From a virus, in the IMG/VR virus record IMGVR_UViG_3300031951_000669, positions 1 through 34,185 of that record: a DNA stretch of 34,185 nucleotides; one strand, given 5' to 3'. The notes under the pieces were generated by a model that searched no databases, was not told the origin of the DNA, and saw only the letters and a list, made by a program, of their open reading frames with translations. The translations under genes and the position numbers were made by a program. Numbering within the stretch: the first letter of the stretch is position 1; each line of letters starts with the position of its first letter. Below are positions 30,561-34,185 of the stretch, piece after piece.

Positions 30561-31184
30561 TTAGTTCCCCTCGGTGGATCCGGCGGTAGGTTTGGAGGAT
30601 TCCGTTCCGCCGGATCCACGAGTTTGTAGTTCGGCCAGTAGTTCGTCGGCAATCCCTTGGCGTTTCACAATCTCGGCCAACGTGCCCTGAACCATGGCGG
30701 CAAATTTGGCTATCTCGGGGTTGGTAAACTCCAAGGTTCGCGCGGCACCTTGCACGGCTGCGGCGGTCGCTGTGGCTTGGCCTGCCTGGCCTGCGGCTGT
30801 TTGTGCCTGGGTCAACGCCTGGGCTACTCGAGCGCGTAGGGCCTGGCCGTTTCGCCAATTTGCGATCATCGAAAACGCACCGGCGGCCAAATCGCTAAAC
30901 ACACGCCACCCCATGGTTGCGGCAAATATGCCACCACCGCCTAGCGCCACCACGAAATCGACTAACAACGGAATTAACACGCCGGTTACGGTTGAAACCA
31001 TAGCGAACCCCTCGGGGGCTGCTTGCTGCGGGGCCACGGCGGAAAACACAAACCCGGCGATCAACCGACGGTTTACCCAAAACGCGTACAACATGGCCAA
31101 ACCCACCAAAAACCGTAGCCCTTTCGATGGTGGCTCTGCAATTACTACCGTGTGCGTTGTATTCAAATTTCCCGTTGTGTTCAT
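30561..31184 (-). CDS. Multi-pass membrane protein, holin candidate (207 aa)
   Basis: Two to three hydrophobic helices: about 23-38 (LRFLVGLAMLYAFWV), 41-52 (LIAGFVFSAVAP) and 61-93 (VSTVTGVLIPLLVDFVVALG). A long Ala/Gln/Thr-rich helical region (about 110-170) and a Ser/Gly tail follow. It is first in the membrane/peptidase cassette. Holins usually have two or three helices but shorter tails; the Ala/Gln coil could be an interaction arm. The holin role is inferred from position before the peptidase. Confidence 0.45.
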   Translation of the reverse strand: MNTTGNLNTTHTVVIAEPPSKGLRFLVGLAMLYAFWVNRRLIAGFVFSAVAPQQAAPEGFAMVSTVTGVLIPLLVDFVVALGGGGIFAATMGWRVFSDLAAGAFSMIANWRNGQALRARVAQALTQAQTAAGQAGQATATAAAVQGAARTLEFTNPEIAKFAAMVQGTLAEIVKRQGIADELLAELQTRGSGGTESSKPTAGSTEGN

Positions 31185-31234
31185 GCTTTCAACCTACGGC
31201 CTGAAAATTGCCTGTCCTAATTACCAACCCATTT

Positions 31235-31275
31235 GCCACGCGTAAAAATCGGCGTGGCTTCCTGTAACGCGTGGC
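31235..31275 (-). other. Competing inverted repeats in the 31185-31306 gap
   Basis: GCCACGCG at 31235-31242 can pair with either GCGTGGC at 31252-31258 or CGCGTGGC at 31268-31275. These mutually exclusive stems lie between the 248-aa gene and the membrane cassette and might act as an attenuator. No long T run follows, so the effect is uncertain. The rest of the gap shows no gene. Confidence 0.3.
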
Positions 31276-31306
31276 ACCTGGCCCAATTGCATAGCCGCCC
31301 GCCAAA

Positions 31307-32053
31307 CTACGTACCGGCCCCACCGGCGGCCAATTCTGTTTTTTTTTCCACCCACCGTTTGATCGTCGGGAAATCTAGCGCGCAATGCACCAACGCGTCG
31401 CGGGCCGTCACGTTGTAAATATCCTCAAATAACCCTAGTTCCGCGTGGCTTAGGCGGTAGTTTGCGGTCAATGCGGCAACTGCCAAATTGTCGATTTCCG
31501 CAAACGCAAACGTTTTGGCATCGGCGGCAACCGCTTGGGCGTGGGCGTCGGCATAACCGTGGGCCAGTTGCAAAAAATAGCGGTATTCGCGGGCCACCTT
31601 GGTTGGCAACCATTTACCCGTTTTGCCGTCATAGGCTAGGGTCTGCGGCAACGGGGTAAAGTATGTTTCATCCTCAACGTTAAACCCTCGGGCTATGGCT
31701 GCGGTCCAAACGGATCCGTCGGCTAGTGTAACGCTGTGGCCGTCAAGCAATCGCGGGCGCTCGAGTTTGGACGGATCCAACGTTTCATCGTTCCACCGGC
31801 CCACGTAACACCCCTGGGGGCCGTCGGGGTTAAAAACCGCTGCCCAATTTTGTTGCTCGGGCTCGATTTTTAGATCACGTTTCCAAACGTTCCGTTGGGT
31901 AGCGCACCGCCACAACCAACCCGGCCCGCTTCCATCGGGTCCGGCCAACACTTCCCGCGTTTGATAGGTAACACCCCGGTCGGTGGCGTAGTTTAAACAC
32001 TGTGGCAATTCAAACGCGGCACCGTCCACGCGGGGCACGTAGTAGAAAAACAT
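31307..32053 (-). CDS. Tail-region protein (248 aa), function unknown
   Basis: Begins MFFYYVPRVDGAAFELPQCL. Rich in aromatic residues with an Asp/Pro-containing middle (NPDGPQGCYVGRWNDETLDP) and a helical C-terminus (HGYADAHAQAVAADAKTFAF, RLSHAELGLFEDIYNVTARD). It follows the 75-aa gene downstream of the tail tube, the region where tail-assembly chaperones are found in many siphophages. It is in the same frame as that gene, separated by a stop and ten codons. The chaperone role is a guess; no enzymatic motif is visible. Confidence 0.5.
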   Translation of the reverse strand: MFFYYVPRVDGAAFELPQCLNYATDRGVTYQTREVLAGPDGSGPGWLWRCATQRNVWKRDLKIEPEQQNWAAVFNPDGPQGCYVGRWNDETLDPSKLERPRLLDGHSVTLADGSVWTAAIARGFNVEDETYFTPLPQTLAYDGKTGKWLPTKVAREYRYFLQLAHGYADAHAQAVAADAKTFAFAEIDNLAVAALTANYRLSHAELGLFEDIYNVTARDALVHCALDFPTIKRWVEKKTELAAGGAGT

Positions 32054-32083
32054 GGTTTTGGTTCCGTTGTGATTGTGCGGCGG

Positions 32084-32311
32084 TTAAACCGCTTTGTTTC
32101 GCGGGTTTAACAACTCGCGGATTTCGTCAATTCCACCCATTAACAACATATCGGTGGCCGCTTCCCAACTGTCGGCGGCCTCTAATTGGTCGGCGATGTA
32201 CCTGGGACCCATGCCCGTAGCGTCGGCGATTTCCTGGGCAACACGCGGGCGATTCTCGAGCGCGTGCGGGTCAAACTCTGGTTGGTCGGTCGGCTGCGGT
32301 GCGTTTGCCAT
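32084..32311 (-). CDS. Small acidic helical protein after the tail tube (75 aa)
   Basis: Begins MANAPQPTDQPEFDPHALEN; an acidic three-helix pattern (VAQEIADATGMGPRYIADQL, EAADSWEAATDMLL) resembling small helical bundles. Directly follows the tail tube gene with a 3-base gap, so it may be the short form of a tail-assembly chaperone. The next gene is in frame 30 bases after the TAA. No slippery heptamer for a -1 frameshift is seen at its end. Confidence 0.5.
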   Translation of the reverse strand: MANAPQPTDQPEFDPHALENRPRVAQEIADATGMGPRYIADQLEAADSWEAATDMLLMGGIDEIRELLNPRNKAV

Positions 32312-32314
32312 GGA

Positions 32315-33229
32315 TTAAAGCGCGGAGGCTGCGTTGATTAGTAACGGGGCGTTGGTTCCGTCAAAATTCGCGGTTAGTTCAAACTGCGTGGTTCCATCGT
32401 CGTTGTTGCTCGCCTGGAAGGGTTGCATCGGCACAACCAACCCGTCGGCGGTAATTGCGATGTGCTCGGCGGTAGCATCGGCCACAAACGTGCCGGTTTT
32501 GTTCACCCGTTTGCGTAGCTTGATCGACGTGTTGGCGTGCGTGGCGGCGATCCCCTGCAAATTGATTTTGCCCGCGGCGGATCCAACCAACTGCGTGTTT
32601 AACGTGGTTACCATAATTTTTGGCACCACTGATTGAACGCCCATACGCGTGTCGAAAATGTCCGATTTGCACCCCTCGGCGTTGATTTGTAACCCCGATT
32701 CGATTCGCAAATCGGTAACGCAACCCATGGCAATGCCTGCAAGGCTTACCGATGCGATCGTGTGGCGGGCATCGTCCACGGCTGCGGGTGCGGCCACTGA
32801 TTCGGTAAACACCGCCGGGTTTGTGGATCCGTCGGGCGATAGTCCGAACACTTCGATTTCGATTTGGGCGTCTTGGCGGTTGCTTACGCTAAGTGTTCGC
32901 CAAATCGCCCGGCCAGTAGAAAACGCAACTTTTCTATGGTTGGCACCCGCAACAATAAACCCGTCGTCGCCGTATTGGATTTCGTACAACTCGGCGGGCA
33001 CCTGGGCGGATAATGGAATCCCAAGAAAACCCAACACGGCTAAAGCGCTTGAAACGTTGTGGGCTGTGAACCGAAAACCGGCCTTTATTTCCTGGATTGA
33101 AGTTTGCAACGGGTAGATCGAACCGGCGGTGGGCGTGGTTTGCATTTGCGGGGCGTTGGTAAACGCCTGCGAAACAATCCCACCAATCCAATTGTTGCCT
33201 AATTTCAACGCGTGCGCTTTGTACGGCAT
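32315..33229 (-). CDS. Major tail (tube) protein candidate (304 aa)
   Basis: A beta-rich protein of the right size for a tail tube subunit. Features include LKLGNNWIGGIVSQAFTNAP at the start, paired strand regions with repeated turns (DARHTIASVSLAGIAMGCVT, SGLQINAEGCKSDIFDTRMG) and an Ig-like C-terminal stretch (LVVPMQPFQASNNDDGTTQF). It lies between the 164-aa neck-like gene and the small helical gene, the standard tube position. Two cysteines are scattered. It would polymerise into the tail tube around the tape measure. Confidence 0.6.
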   Translation of the reverse strand: MPYKAHALKLGNNWIGGIVSQAFTNAPQMQTTPTAGSIYPLQTSIQEIKAGFRFTAHNVSSALAVLGFLGIPLSAQVPAELYEIQYGDDGFIVAGANHRKVAFSTGRAIWRTLSVSNRQDAQIEIEVFGLSPDGSTNPAVFTESVAAPAAVDDARHTIASVSLAGIAMGCVTDLRIESGLQINAEGCKSDIFDTRMGVQSVVPKIMVTTLNTQLVGSAAGKINLQGIAATHANTSIKLRKRVNKTGTFVADATAEHIAITADGLVVPMQPFQASNNDDGTTQFELTANFDGTNAPLLINAASAL

Positions 33230-33245
33230 TTTCGGCCCCTAGCCC

Positions 33246-33740
33246 CTAAATAAATCGCATCCCTTGGTCCAAATCCCGGTCGAATAACCTAGCGTAAACG
33301 CTCTCCCAAGTTTGTCCCAACGTTTCGACCTCGGCGGGGGTTAGTCGCACAAACTCGTCACGCGTCCACGGGTTGTAATTTAGGGCGTTAACGCTGTACC
33401 GTAGTTGCCCGCGGTTGGTGGTAACCTGGATTGTGGCCATGCGTGCACGGTCCCGCGTTTGCCCACTCCAAACCAATGGCAACGCGTGGCCAAACTTACG
33501 CAACTTCCGCCCCGTGTACGATCCCCAAAACGCCTTGGTTCCAAACTGCAACTCCTCACCTTTACGTTGGCGGTACCCGGCGGCCTGTGCGTGCTGCTTG
33601 GTAAACCGCTTTGGCGTATTCTCGCGGTGGTGTTGTTCGGCAATCGCTTGGTAGGCTTCGCGGCTTGCTTGGCGATGCTGCTTGGCCATGCTGCGGGGCA
33701 CCGGGCCACGCTCACGGATTTTGATAGCTCGAATTTCCAA
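33246..33740 (-). CDS. Minor tail / connector protein candidate (164 aa)
   Basis: A very basic N-terminal half (KIRERGPVPRSMAKQHRQAS, Gln/His/Arg-rich helices) and a beta C-terminal half (LPLVWSGQTRDRARMATIQV, LRYSVNALNYNPWTRDEFVR). The pattern VWSG.TR followed by short strands recalls HK97 gp10-like tail-completion proteins. It lies directly upstream of the tail tube and downstream of the junction gene, in agreement. Moderate call. Confidence 0.5.
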   Translation of the reverse strand: MEIRAIKIRERGPVPRSMAKQHRQASREAYQAIAEQHHRENTPKRFTKQHAQAAGYRQRKGEELQFGTKAFWGSYTGRKLRKFGHALPLVWSGQTRDRARMATIQVTTNRGQLRYSVNALNYNPWTRDEFVRLTPAEVETLGQTWESVYARLFDRDLDQGMRFI

Positions 33741-33749
33741 TTTGCAACC

Positions 33750-34185
33750 CTAAAGCAATGCCGGAATGATGGCGGTTTGTTTTTTAATTTCGTCGGCTGT
33801 TGTTTCGCTTGCAATGTTTGCCGGGAAATTCACCGGTGCGTCTGCGTTAACCGCTTGGCCGTCCACCTTTGTGGTGTTGGTTTCGTCGAATCGATTCTCA
33901 ATTGCAAACGTGCCTAAAACAACTCGGGCTAGGTTTATCCCATCGACGGTTCCCGCCGTAAACACTATGTCGTAGTCTTCGCCCGGTGTGTAAAACGTGG
34001 TGTTTACCGATGTGTCTATCACCACTAAATGCAACCCGGCGCGCCCGTCATAATCAACCGTTACCGTTATGTCCGCGGTGTGTTCGTTTGTGCTGTTTTT
34101 GTAAACGGCAAACGTCGGATTTACACTTGGCGTTGCTGGCACAAACGATTGGTTTAGCGTGTTAAATTTGATCCTTACTACACTA
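33750..34185 (-). CDS. 3' part of the junction-spanning 155-aa tail/baseplate-associated protein
   Basis: Continues on the circle from 1-159. Single beta-rich domain (ADITVTVDYDGRAGLHLVVI, TPGEDYDIVFTAGTVDGINL, VLGTFAIENRF) followed by a helical C-terminal tail (SETTADEIKKQTAIIPALL). The 'DYDGRAGLHLVVIDTS...YTPGEDYDIVFTAGTVDG' pattern is one I recognise from small proteins next to phage fibre or baseplate genes. It stands between the fibre cluster and the connector/tube genes, so a structural role at the tail is likely. The truncation at 34185 is only the contig end. Confidence 0.6.
   Translation of the reverse strand, partial: SVVRIKFNTLNQSFVPATPSVNPTFAVYKNSTNEHTADITVTVDYDGRAGLHLVVIDTSVNTTFYTPGEDYDIVFTAGTVDGINLARVVLGTFAIENRFDETNTTKVDGQAVNADAPVNFPANIASETTADEIKKQTAIIPALL
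34059..34185. repeat. Terminal direct repeat, right copy
   Basis: Identical to 1-127; see that entry. One copy should be removed to obtain the 34,058-bp circle. Confidence 0.95.

Noticed and set aside
32084-32311. Programmed -1 frameshift between tail-chaperone genes
   Set aside because: No slippery heptamer is seen near the end of the 75-aa gene and the next gene is in the same frame.

Overview
The window is a complete, circularly closed temperate siphovirus (or its excised prophage). Bases 1-127 are identical to 34059-34185, so the contig overlaps itself and the unique molecule is 34,058 bp. One gene runs across the artificial ends. The host is probably a planctomycete. The tyrosine integrase has the WHNLRAACRTDLEERFP...GHS..VAKDHYLRVT pattern that I associate with Planctomycetota integrases, and the tape measure, 155-aa tail and terminase small-subunit proteins also resemble planctomycete prophage families. 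This is inference from memory, not a search.

Layout. Nearly everything is on the minus strand, as one long run of overlapping genes starting near 14.73 kb, going down to base 1, across the circle junction to 34.06 kb and on down to 17.13 kb. In transcription order it holds: an early region (14.7-10.2 kb) with small DNA-binding proteins, a DUF1064 nuclease, a replication-initiator candidate with origin-like repeats inside its gene, a 35-aa membrane peptide, a membrane-anchored HNH nuclease and a coiled-coil membrane protein; a DNA methyltransferase; the head genes (gpW-like adaptor, lambda-type portal, protease-capsid fusion, DUF2190-like cement protein); neck genes; a fibre cluster with a collagen-like protein; across the junction, a connector-like protein and the tail tube; a membrane/lysis-type cassette with a papain-like peptidase; the terminase subunits; then tape measure and distal tail genes. 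A short plus-strand operon (14.90-16.83 kb) encodes two small proteins, an excisionase-like HTH protein and the integrase.

Control. The divergent region 14733-14901 holds an 18-bp perfect palindrome placed in the spacer of a candidate early promoter, and a near-copy (16/18) lies in the non-coding gap 17349-17603. The convergent region 16834-17132 holds a strong bidirectional terminator, a 19-bp direct repeat and three 28-bp tandem repeats, and is the best candidate for attP.

Most notable: the lambda-O-like intragenic origin; a CTCGAGCGC word present 16 times that accounts for every CTCGAG in the genome; a papain-like protease with no recognisable muralytic enzyme; a membrane-tethered HNH nuclease module; C-terminal sliding-clamp motifs on two proteins; and a terminase moved away from the portal to between the lysis-type cassette and the tape measure.
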